Assembly: GCF_003667345.1 (NCBI RefSeq)
Contig: NZ_RCWF01000005.1
Span: 124,001 to 188,000 of the forward strand
Direction: 5' to 3'
Origin: Poseidonibacter antarcticus
Lineage (GTDB): Bacteria > Campylobacterota > Campylobacteria > Campylobacterales > Arcobacteraceae
Length of the DNA stretch: 64,000 nt
Made by a program: the position numbers and the translations under genes. How positions within the stretch are numbered: the first letter of the stretch is position 1; every line of letters begins with the position of its first letter. Below, one piece after another: positions 9,304-15,644 of this stretch. The notes under the pieces were generated by a model. It saw only the letters and a program-made list of their open reading frames with translations. It was not told the DNA's origin and ran no database searches.

Positions 9304-9430
9304 GAGAACAAGGTTGCTGTAGGTCATCTGTGAGGAACCTAGAAGGGCTTAAGTCACCTAAGGGCTTATGATTGTATTACTAAATAGCTTCAGGATGCTC
9401 TGAGAGAGACACTTATTCTAATCCTATACC
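9304..9430 (-). repeat. Structured repeat unit 5
   Basis: The core is shortened. The outer arms are GAGAACAAG and CTTATTCTA. The C-A mismatch on the plus strand becomes a U-G pair on the minus strand. The preceding spacer (9102-9303) is the longest before a full unit and contains a CACTG/CAGTG hairpin at 9168-9193. Confidence 0.75.
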
Positions 9431-9572
9431 TCATCACATTACACATTGGGTGTCCGTTTTGGCCAACCAAAGTTAACTAACAGTTCTGACTTTAGCTCTC
9501 TTAACTTTCTTCAAGTTCACCTGAGGTTATCGCCATTTTGGCTAAAACCCCAAAGCTAGGTCTATAAGTATT

Positions 9573-9703
9573 AGAATAAGGTTGCTATAGGTCTGTCAGA
9601 GCATACTGAAGGCCTTAAGTTAAGTGGGGCCTATAGATTGTATTAGCTAATAGTATAGGTATCTTCAGGCAGAGCTACAGAAACACTTATTCTAATCCTA
9701 GAC
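9573..9703 (-). repeat. Structured repeat unit 6
   Basis: This is a full unit whose outer stem has changed on both sides (TTAGAATAAG with CTTATTCTAA) and stays perfectly paired. A further GGTCTA/TAGACC pair lies outside it. It is the clearest case of compensatory change in the array. Confidence 0.82.
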
Positions 9704-9717
9704 CTTATCACCTACAG

Positions 9718-9741
9718 CTCACTAACAGATTCGTTAATGAG
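9718..9741. repeat. Spacer hairpin between units 6 and 7
   Basis: CTCACTAAC pairs with GTTAATGAG with a single C-A mismatch on the plus strand, which would be a G-U pair in a minus-strand RNA. The loop is 6 nt. Confidence 0.6.
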
Positions 9742-9749
9742 TATTAAGT

Positions 9750-9881
9750 GAGAATAAGGTTGCTATAGGTCTGTGAGAGTATCCTGAAGGGCTTAACTAT
9801 AGTGAGGCTTATAGATTGCATTAGTTGATAACTAAAGTGGCTTCAAGCAGAGCTACAGAAACACTTATTCTTATCTTATAG
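9750..9881 (-). repeat. Structured repeat unit 7
   Basis: This is a full unit with outer arms GAGAATAAG and CTTATTCTTATC and inner CCTGAAG/CTTCAAG. Within the outer stem one pair is G-T on the plus strand, the only copy that argues against minus-strand transcription. Confidence 0.8.
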
Positions 9882-9886
9882 CTCGT

Positions 9887-9902
9887 TACTCACTTTTGAG
9901 TA
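9887..9902. repeat. Spacer hairpin between units 7 and 8
   Basis: TACTCA and TGAGTA form a perfect 6-bp stem with a CTTT loop. It is the small palindrome expected in each spacer of the array. Confidence 0.6.
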
Positions 9903-9922
9903 TGATGAAGTCCTTTAGCATA

Positions 9923-10055
9923 AAGAACAAGGTTGCTATAGGTCTGTCAGAGCATACTGAAGGCCTTAACTATAGTGAGGCTAATAGATTGCATTGGTTA
10001 ATAGCTAAAGTGGCTTCAAGCAGAGCTACAGAAACACTTATTCTTACCCTATACC
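9923..10055 (-). repeat. Structured repeat unit 8
   Basis: This is a full unit. The outer arms AAGAACAAG and CTTATTCTT have changed together relative to unit 3 and contain one C-A (plus) or U-G (minus) pair. Confidence 0.8.
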
Positions 10056-10112
10056 GTTAACACACTAGATGTCTATTTTGGACAACTGCCTAAAGCTAGG
10101 TCTATAAGTATT

Positions 10113-10243
10113 AGAACAAGATTGCTGTAGGTCTGTGAGAGTATCCTGAAGGTCTTAACTCTAGTGAGGCTTATAGATTGCATAGGTTAATGGTATAGAT
10201 GCCTTCAGGCAGAGCTACAGAGATACTTATTCTCATTGCTATA
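10113..10243 (-). repeat. Structured repeat unit 9
   Basis: This is a full unit with AGAACAAG and CTTATTCT arms and a TCCTGAAGG/CCTTCAGG inner stem. The spacer before it holds GTCTATTTTGGAC, a member of the small palindrome family. Confidence 0.8.
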
Positions 10244-10319
10244 TCTTTTCCCCTTCAACTCTATTTAAGTTTAAAGTATCCATTTTGGCTACATCACTAT
10301 GAGTATATCTAATGTATTA

Positions 10320-10434
10320 AGAAGAAGGTTGCTGTAGGTCTGTCAGAGCATACTGAAGGGCTTAACTCTAGTGAGGCTTATAGATTGCATTGGTTAATGG
10401 TTTAGGTGCCTTCAGGCAGAGCTACAGAGATACT
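10320..10434 (-). repeat. Structured repeat unit 10 (right arm missing)
   Basis: The core and inner stem are intact, but the unit stops after CTACAGAGATACT. The right outer arm is absent, replaced by the start of a second module type. Confidence 0.72.
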
Positions 10435-10443
10435 AAATTAAAT

Positions 10444-10595
10444 AGATAGTATAAGACAATCACGTAGTAAGTAAGACATAAAGCCATCTATAGCTATCTT
10501 ATGACATCACTCTAGGTGTTTATGTTTAGGGTGTGAATAAGGTTGTTATAGCTCTACTTTAGCTCATCTACAGTTAACCTTATTCTCATCTTATA
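10444..10595. repeat. Second module type, copy 1
   Basis: This segment, starting near AGTATAAGACAATCACG, is similar to 10838-10952. It ends in a compact hairpin in which GAATAAGGTT and AACCTTATTC pair perfectly over 10 bp. That hairpin looks like a minimal version of the large unit's outer stem. Units 10 and 11 are each followed by this module, so a block of about 400 bp was probably duplicated. Confidence 0.65.
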
Positions 10596-10717
10596 AATTA
10601 TCACTATTAGTATTACAGTAAGTCTCACTCTACCTCAACCTAAGTAACTAAAGTTTTCTTCAAGTATATATACCATCATGTCCTTTTAGGTCATACCATA
10701 ATAAACTAATAGATGTG

Positions 10718-10823
10718 TTTGTAGGTCTGTGAGAGCATACTGAGGGCCTTAACTATAGTGAGGCTTATAGATTGCATTAGTTGATAGCTAAAGTGGCTTC
10801 AAGATGCTCTGACAGAAACACTA
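10718..10823 (-). repeat. Structured repeat unit 11 (both outer arms missing)
   Basis: The core from GTAGGTCTGTGAGAG to GATGCTCTGACAGAAACAC is present, with the AGAGCAT/ATGCTCT stem. Both outer arms are lost. Confidence 0.7.
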
Positions 10824-10837
10824 AAAACAAATAGGAG

Positions 10838-10952
10838 CAGTATATGACAACCACGTAGTAAGTGAACCTCAAGTCATCTATAGTTATCTTATGATATAAT
10901 TAGGTATTATGAATAAGGTTGTTATAGCTCTACTTTAGCTCATCTGTAGTCT
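10838..10952. repeat. Second module type, copy 2
   Basis: This segment parallels 10444-10595 (shared ACGTAGTAAGT, CATCTATAG, TATCTTATGA and GAATAAGGTTGTTATAG). The right half of its terminal hairpin is missing, and the Fur-box-like palindrome takes its place. Confidence 0.62.
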
Positions 10953-10969
10953 TAATGATAATCATTATC
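10951..10969. promoter_or_regulatory. Fur-box-like palindrome
   Basis: CTTAATGATAATCATTATC matches 17 of 19 positions of the classical Fur consensus. It is at the end of the repeat array and is not directly upstream of a protein gene. If it is real, it could link array transcription to iron. The match could also be chance in AT-rich DNA. Confidence 0.5.
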
Positions 10970-10982
10970 AATGTGTCCACCT

Positions 10983-11230
10983 TAGGTCTTTACTTTAGTC
11001 TTACTTTAGCTCTACTTTAGTCTTACTATAGCTCTACTTTAGTGTTACTTTAGCTGTTACTTATTCTTATCTTATTTAGTCTTCTTCCTTAACTTTGTTA
11101 TAGGTCATCTTTAGTCTTACTATAGCTCTACTTTAGTGTTACTTTAGTCTTACTTTAGCTGTTACTTATTCTTATCTTATTTAGTCTTCTTCCTTAACTT
11201 TGTTATAGGTCATCTTTAGTGTTACTTTAG
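10983..11230. repeat. CTTTAG-rich tandem repeats
   Basis: Short units of 10-11 bp of the type YTTACTTTAG occur back to back. On top of this a larger unit repeats: 11021-11114 and 11115-11218 are almost identical apart from an 11-bp insertion in the second. It lies between the array and the resolvase gene. Confidence 0.75.
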
Positions 11231-11348
11231 TGTGTCTTCACTTTCCCTCTTTCCTATGGGGAGTCGTAAACTCTAGACCCCAAGTATAGGTATCTGTAGA
11301 AATCTTTAGATAACCTTGAAATGATGTTATTTGTAAGCTAAAGTAATT

Positions 11349-11440
11349 GTCTGTGAGAGTGCCTGAGCCTAGCTAAAGTGTTGAAGAATACAATCAGTCA
11401 TGTGAGGGTGACTAAAGCTCTTCATAGGCTCGTATATGCT
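11349..11440. repeat. Degenerate structured-repeat remnant near the resolvase
   Basis: GTCTGTGAGAG, GAGCCTAGCTAAAGTG and nearby sequence recall the core of the large units in the same order and orientation. The outer arms are not recognisable. Confidence 0.45.
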
Positions 11441-11474
11441 TTTATTTAAGTGTGTTTATAAGTTGTGGTTAATA

Positions 11475-12146
11475 TTACCTATCTAGTATTCGCTTAACTT
11501 GCATTGACTGAAACTCTTTGCCATTCTTAGTAGTAATTCCTCGTTCATTAAGTTTCTTAGCTATTGCTCCAAGTGATAAGCCTTTGCTTTTGTATCTCTT
11601 GATTGAAGCTACTACCTTTTGCTCTACGTCATTCTTAAATAATACCTTCTTCTTATCTTGTTCAATAACATCAAAGCCAAAAGGTATAGCTCCACCTAAC
11701 TTCTCACCTTTGGATTTCTTCAAGTCCATTGTTGCTTGAATCCTAGACTTAATCATTTGTCTTTCATAATCAGCAAAAGCAGTTACTATCTGTTCCATTA
11801 GATTAGCCATAGGGTCGTTATTGTCATTCTTAGTATCAATAATTACAAGTTCACAACCTTTACGAGCTAGTTCAGTTCTAATCCAACCCATCTGAAGAAC
11901 ATCTCTAGATAACCTATCAATCTTCTGAACAATAACCTTATCATCCTTCTTGATTGTGTTTAGTAATTCCATAAGCCCTAACCTCTGTTCAAGTTTAGCT
12001 CCACTCTTAGTATCTTTGAATGTTTTAACGATTGGTTCTAGACCATTAGCTTTGGCATAAGTTGTAATAGCTTGTGATTGTATCTCGAATGAGTTTGACT
12101 GTTTATCTTCATCTGTAGATAGTCTCATGTACGAATAGATAGGCAT
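11475..12146 (-). CDS. Small serine recombinase (resolvase/invertase family)
   Basis: The 223-residue protein starts MPIYSYMRLSTDED, where Ser10 is the expected nucleophile. It continues with the resolvase catalytic-domain pattern: KDTKSGAKLEQR, then QKIDRLSRDVLQMG, then MANLMEQIVTAFADYERQMIKSR. A recombinase-type segment (GEKLGGAIPFGF) and a short helix-turn-helix (GLSLGAIAKKLNERGI) end it. It is closer in size to resolvases and invertases than to large phage serine integrases. The start has AAGGAG 8 bases upstream. It reads toward the repeat array, so a long transcript from here could cover the array. Its recombination sites are not known; the spacer palindromes are candidates only by position. 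Confidence 0.9.
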   Translation of the reverse strand: MPIYSYMRLSTDEDKQSNSFEIQSQAITTYAKANGLEPIVKTFKDTKSGAKLEQRLGLMELLNTIKKDDKVIVQKIDRLSRDVLQMGWIRTELARKGCELVIIDTKNDNNDPMANLMEQIVTAFADYERQMIKSRIQATMDLKKSKGEKLGGAIPFGFDVIEQDKKKVLFKNDVEQKVVASIKRYKSKGLSLGAIAKKLNERGITTKNGKEFQSMQVKRILDR

Positions 12147-12565
12147 TTAGTGACTCCTTTAAGGTTTGCATTTGTAACACTTCAACTGAACTGTTATGAA
12201 ATCTTAACAAAAATAGAGGTAATCTGTCAAGTGGTTAAGGTAGAAAACGAATAGGAATAAACAAAAAGGATTAGCTTAAGTGTAGTCATAGGTGTATATA
12301 TAATATGCCTGAGCATCTACAAATAGTTTACCTATACAATTACTTAGGTAAAATAAAACAAAGGCCTTCAGGCAGAGCTATACACTTAAAGATTACTTAA
12401 AGAATAGTTATATGTTGAGTATAGGAGAATTGAAAAAGGGCTATGGGGGAAAATACTCGAGCTGTTTACATATATATGACCTCACAGATATTTTTATAAT
12501 TTTTTAGTATGACTTTAGTGTTGTTTAGGTAGAATACTTTTCATAAATATATAAGGGATTAAATT
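12147..12565. other. Divergent control region between the resolvase and exonuclease genes
   Basis: This 419-bp gap must hold the promoters of two divergent genes. It also contains another degenerate array unit at about 12307-12390. There GCCTGA (12307-12312) pairs with TCAGGC (12368-12373), the TTTACCTA/TAGGTAAA hairpin lies inside, and GCCTTCAGGCAGAGCTA is identical to the core of the large units. No ORF is credible. Confidence 0.55.
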
Positions 12566-13219
12566 ATGGAAGTAGTATTAGTAGTATTGGTAGTTTGTTA
12601 TTTGATTTGGTATTACTTCATAAGAAAAAAACCAAACAACACTGCAAGTAAGAAAACGTATAGTGACAGAGATAGTAAGAAAATATATCGTAAGAATCAG
12701 GCTGATAGCTTTATTGTATTAGACATTGAAACTACAGGACTAAAGCAAGAAACTTGTAAAATAATTGAGATTGGTGCAATAAAGATAAATAATATAAATG
12801 ATAAAGAACACCAAACATTCCATACTATGATAAAAATAGACAATAAATTACCAAAGAAAATAAAAGACTTAACTGGTATTACTGATAGTGATTTAGAAGA
12901 TGGAATAACTCTACATGAGGCCTTAGTAAGCTTTAGTGAATTTGCAAAAGATAATGTAATAGTAGCACATAATGCTCCTTTTGACTTAGGGTTTATTAGA
13001 CATAACATGAAGCAAGAAGGTATAGAGTTTTCTATAAGCAAGGCTATAGATACACTAGAGCTTTCAAGAGATGTATTTCCTCATTTAAAAAGTTATAAAC
13101 TTGGAGCTCTTGCAGACTACATAGGTATTGATAAAGGGAATGCTCATAGAGCTATAGATGATGCAAAAGTTACACTCTTACTGTATACAACTTGTTTAGA
13201 ATTACTTAAGAAGAAGTGA
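12566..13219 (+). CDS. Membrane-anchored DnaQ/RNase T-like DEDDh 3'-5' exonuclease
   Basis: The 217-residue protein begins with one strong transmembrane helix (VVLVVLVVCYLIWYYFI), followed by a basic linker. From about residue 50 it has all three exonuclease motifs: Exo I DIETTG, Exo II HNAPFDLGFI and Exo III HRAIDDAK, the last in the DEDDh arrangement. Such enzymes remove nucleotides from DNA or RNA 3' ends using two metal ions. Solitary copies are common, but one anchored in the membrane and carried on a small mobile element is unusual. AAGGG lies 8 bases before the ATG. It is the only gene of the element that is not a recombinase, so it is the likely functional partner of the array, if there is one. 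That link is inference. Confidence 0.87.
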   Translation: MEVVLVVLVVCYLIWYYFIRKKPNNTASKKTYSDRDSKKIYRKNQADSFIVLDIETTGLKQETCKIIEIGAIKINNINDKEHQTFHTMIKIDNKLPKKIKDLTGITDSDLEDGITLHEALVSFSEFAKDNVIVAHNAPFDLGFIRHNMKQEGIEFSISKAIDTLELSRDVFPHLKSYKLGALADYIGIDKGNAHRAIDDAKVTLLLYTTCLELLKKK

Positions 13220-13250
13220 CCCGTTTACTAGATTTTCAGTAACCCCTTTC

Positions 13251-14498
13251 CTAGCTATACTCTAGCTTGTTAATAGCTTCCTTCAGTATTGGTAAAGGAT
13301 ACCTACTAGCATATCTACCCATAGTCATACCACTGTGAGAGTGTCCTAGTAGCTCAGAGATGACTAAAGGGTTAACTTCAGTGTACTTCAACTGTGTAGC
13401 TAGAGTATGCCTATAAGAATACAGAACCTTTCTAGGGTTATCTGTAACAAGAGGTTTTACCTTCTCCCTAAACTTCCTACTTATAAATTCATCCCTAAAG
13501 AGTCCCTTGAGTCTGTTATACTTCTTATGCACATCAAGCATGATAAGGTCATTGTGTAAGGGAATCTTTCTATGACTAGATTTAGTCTTAAGTGTTGTAA
13601 TATCTTCGCTGAGGTTTATGTAGTATATTGTGTCCTCTAGGGTTAGTTCAGCTTTTGATAGTTCACTTATTCTCATACCCGTATAAGCAAGAATCTTATA
13701 GATAAGCCTTAAGTTAACATCATCAATAACCTTATCCATTACAGTAAATGACTTCTTAACCTCATCCACTGTGAAAGCTTCTCTCTCTAGTTGTGCTGAA
13801 AGCTCACTCTTTGGTGACTCTAGGAAAGGAGCTATATCAATATCAATGAACCTACAAGCATGACAAAACTTAAAGAACCTTCTAACCCACTTGAGGTACT
13901 TCTTTAGTGTAGTTGTGCTTACCTTATCATCTTCACTTAGTAGTTTAGTATTAAGTAATTGACTAGGTGTCATTGAGCGATAGGGTTGCTTAGTTCTCTT
14001 TGGTACTTCTTTAAGCTTACTCTTGATGTAGTTCAGGTCATCAATATCAACAATCTTCAATACTAACTGCTTACAGATGTACCTAAGTAAGTCATCAAAG
14101 AATCTAATCATTTCATCTCTATTCTTATCTGACAGAGTCTCAGAGCCCTCTAGGTGTTTAATGAACTTATCTATTGCATAAGAATAGTTAACCTCTCTGT
14201 TAGCCTCTACAGTAGTTGAAGAGCCTACTTTCATGTTCAGGATATTGAGGTAAAAGTTCTGTACTAATGCTTTAGTGAGTGCTTTATCAGAGTGACTAAG
14301 TTTAAGAGAAACAATCAACTTATCAAACTCTACATGATAAGCTCTAGCAACCTTCACTGCATTCTTAAAGTTATCAGTTTTAATGCTCTTAGTAATCTCT
14401 AGCTTATCATCAAAGTAAAACCTTAGTTCCTTTGGTATTCTTACTCTAAACTTGAAGCCTGATTTAGTCTTGTAAATGTATGTAGTTTTAGTGACCAT
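13251..14498 (-). CDS. Tyrosine recombinase/integrase of the tRNA-Arg element
   Basis: The 415-residue protein has an N-terminal DNA-binding part and a C-terminal catalytic domain. The catalytic domain has the first Arg in LAYTGMRISELSKAEL, the HxxR-like box SYRHTLATQL, the second His in ELLGHSHSGMTMG and the Tyr nucleophile in GRYASRY. It would cut and join the tRNA-Arg core site. The gene lies beside the right attachment repeat. The only obvious upstream promoter is the displaced tRNA-Arg promoter at about 14681, which now points into this gene through the truncated tRNA. That would let integration switch on its expression. The RBS is an AAAGGG before the ATG. Confidence 0.93.
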   Translation of the reverse strand: MVTKTTYIYKTKSGFKFRVRIPKELRFYFDDKLEITKSIKTDNFKNAVKVARAYHVEFDKLIVSLKLSHSDKALTKALVQNFYLNILNMKVGSSTTVEANREVNYSYAIDKFIKHLEGSETLSDKNRDEMIRFFDDLLRYICKQLVLKIVDIDDLNYIKSKLKEVPKRTKQPYRSMTPSQLLNTKLLSEDDKVSTTTLKKYLKWVRRFFKFCHACRFIDIDIAPFLESPKSELSAQLEREAFTVDEVKKSFTVMDKVIDDVNLRLIYKILAYTGMRISELSKAELTLEDTIYYINLSEDITTLKTKSSHRKIPLHNDLIMLDVHKKYNRLKGLFRDEFISRKFREKVKPLVTDNPRKVLYSYRHTLATQLKYTEVNPLVISELLGHSHSGMTMGRYASRYPLPILKEAINKLEYS

Positions 14499-14546
14499 TA
14501 ATGTAACCCTTTAAGGCTAACGAATGATGATTTAACAACTGAAAGT

Positions 14547-14566
14547 GTGTGTATTAGATTGTGTAT
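14547..14566 (+). repeat. Right putative integrase arm site
   Basis: GTGTGTATTAGATTGTGTAT is the counterpart of 8109-8128, in the same orientation and 51 bp from the right core repeat. Confidence 0.5.
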
Positions 14567-14617
14567 TTGTATCTTAAGAAATAGCTATAGAGCCTATATA
14601 GTGGGGTCTTGAGTTCT

Positions 14618-14663
14618 CGCCGGGGCCGAAACCCAGTGCTCTATCCAGTTGAGCCACAGACGC
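14618..14663 (-). pseudogene. Truncated tRNA-Arg (5' half only)
   Basis: The first 46 nt of the tRNA, from the 5' end through the anticodon arm, remain behind the original promoter. The T arm and acceptor 3' strand are missing, so no tRNA can form. Transcription from the promoter would continue into the integrase region. Confidence 0.85.
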
Positions 14664-14669
14664 ATTTAA
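14618..14669. repeat. attR: 52-bp direct repeat
   Basis: This block is identical to 8005-8056. It marks the right junction of the element. The chromosomal sequence resumes with ATAAGTCCGG. Confidence 0.92.
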
Positions 14670-14680
14670 ATAAGTCCGGA

Positions 14681-14686
14681 ATTATA
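14681..14686 (-). promoter_or_regulatory. Original tRNA-Arg promoter, -10 box
   Basis: A minus-strand TATAAT lies 17 bp before the 5' end of the truncated tRNA, in chromosomal sequence outside the element. It is inferred to be the ancestral tRNA promoter, now reading toward the integrase gene. Confidence 0.7.
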
Positions 14687-14716
14687 CCATAAAAAACTTA
14701 GATAATATTTATTTTA

Positions 14717-15577
14717 TTAAAAAAATATATTATCTAAGACTATAAGTATAAAAAATACAATTCCTAAGTATCCATTTACAGTAAAAAATGCTTTATCTAT
14801 TTTTGTAAAATCTTTATTTACAAGATAATGTTCATATGACAGCATCAGCGCACTTACTATCACTGCAAAATATGCAAAAGCTGAGCTATTTGAATTTATT
14901 ACAAATAACAACCAGAAAAATACAGTTAGTGTATGAAATACTTTTGATATTAGCATTGTTTTTTTAGCACCAAATCTTGAAGGAATAGAATGAAGATTTA
15001 ATTTTTTATCAACTTCTATATCTTGTAAGGAATACAATAAATCAAATCCAGCAACCCAAAACATAACTCCTATACTTAAAAATACACTCCATAAAGGTAT
15101 ATATTCTAAAACTGTTACAACTCCAGCAATTGGTGCAAGTCCTAAAGATATTCCTAATATAATATGAGCTAAATACGAAAATCTTTTAAAATATGAATAA
15201 GAACCAATTACCAATAAAATAGGTATTGATAAATATAAAGCTAAGTCATTTACGAAATAAGCAATTATTATAAATCCTACAGCATTAGCTAGTGTAAATA
15301 TTAACATTTGATTAGCTGAGATTCTACCATCAACATTTGGTCTATTTATTGTTCTTGGATTTAGTGCATCAATATCTCTATCCATATATCTATTAAATCC
15401 CATAGCAAAATTTCGAGCTGTTAGTGCTGCTAAAATACCAAGAAGCATTAATTTAAACCCAAACCAACCATTAGCTGCAACTACCATTGCAATAAAAATA
15501 AAAGGTAAAGAGAATATAGAGTGTTTGAACATTACTAGTTCATTGAAGTCATTAAGTTTTTTTAAGATTTTTTCCAT
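14717..15577 (-). CDS. mqnP: UbiA-family prenyltransferase, probably MqnP of the menaquinone (futalosine) pathway
   Basis: This 286-residue polytopic membrane protein has the UbiA signature NRYMDRDID, whose Asp residues bind magnesium-diphosphate. A second acidic motif is in YSLQDIEVDKK. It transfers a polyprenyl chain to an aromatic acceptor. Campylobacterota make menaquinone by the futalosine route, in which MqnP is the UbiA homologue, so this is the most likely role. An automatic annotation might say 4-hydroxybenzoate polyprenyltransferase. It is the first chromosomal gene right of the element. Confidence 0.85.
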   Translation of the reverse strand: MEKILKKLNDFNELVMFKHSIFSLPFIFIAMVVAANGWFGFKLMLLGILAALTARNFAMGFNRYMDRDIDALNPRTINRPNVDGRISANQMLIFTLANAVGFIIIAYFVNDLALYLSIPILLVIGSYSYFKRFSYLAHIILGISLGLAPIAGVVTVLEYIPLWSVFLSIGVMFWVAGFDLLYSLQDIEVDKKLNLHSIPSRFGAKKTMLISKVFHTLTVFFWLLFVINSNSSAFAYFAVIVSALMLSYEHYLVNKDFTKIDKAFFTVNGYLGIVFFILIVLDNIFF

Positions 15578-15644
15578 GGAGAGGATTTTATCTAAGAATA
15601 ATAAATAAAGACTTTAAATTTAGCCTTTATTTATTTACAAGTTT

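Larger units (their letters stand above)
8199..10823. repeat. Array of eleven ~130-bp structured repeat units with hairpin spacers (family not recognised)
   Basis: No protein gene of normal size occurs here on either strand. The region is built from eleven units of about 105-135 bp in one orientation, separated by variable spacers of about 20-285 bp (mostly 46-202). Shared landmarks in order on the plus strand are GGTTGCTATAGG, CTGTGAGAG, CTGAAGGGCTTAA, GGCTTATAGATTGCATT, CAGAGCTACAGAGACAC and CTTATTCTCATTGCTATA. The outer arms pair (GAGAATAAG with CTTATTCTC) and an inner stem pairs CCTGAAGG with CCTTCAGG. Alternatively GAGAGCAT pairs with ATGCTCT in some copies. Paired changes preserve stems in several copies. 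Most spacers hold their own small palindrome. It may be a tandem non-coding RNA array, a set of recombination or protein-binding sites, or both; there is no direct evidence for a function. Confidence 0.85.
8005..14669. mobile_element. Integrative element in tRNA-Arg carrying an integrase, exonuclease, resolvase and non-coding array
   Basis: The 6.6-kb segment is bounded by 52-bp direct repeats derived from tRNA-Arg. It encodes a tyrosine integrase next to the right end, which is the usual arrangement for tRNA-targeted islands. The cargo is a membrane-anchored DEDDh exonuclease, a small serine recombinase and about 3 kb of structured repeats. I see no replication, relaxase, conjugation, capsid or packaging gene, so it is a small integrative element or satellite that would need help to move. 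By eye it is less AT-rich than the flanking DNA, consistent with transfer. Near each end, about 52 bp inside the core repeat, lies a copy of a TGTGTAT-rich site that could be the integrase arm site. Confidence 0.88.

Noticed and set aside
8199-10823. Integron cassette array with attC sites
   Set aside because: The large dyad units recall attC/VCR in size. They lack the GTTRRRY/RYYYAAC ends, the spacers have no cassette ORFs, and the integrase is of the tRNA-targeted type without an IntI-specific insert that I can see.
8199-10823. CRISPR array
   Set aside because: Units are ~130 bp with irregular spacers of about 20-285 bp, and no cas gene is present.
8199-10823. tRNA-gene array
   Set aside because: No unit folds as a cloverleaf with a T-arm GTTCRANNC or a CCA end.
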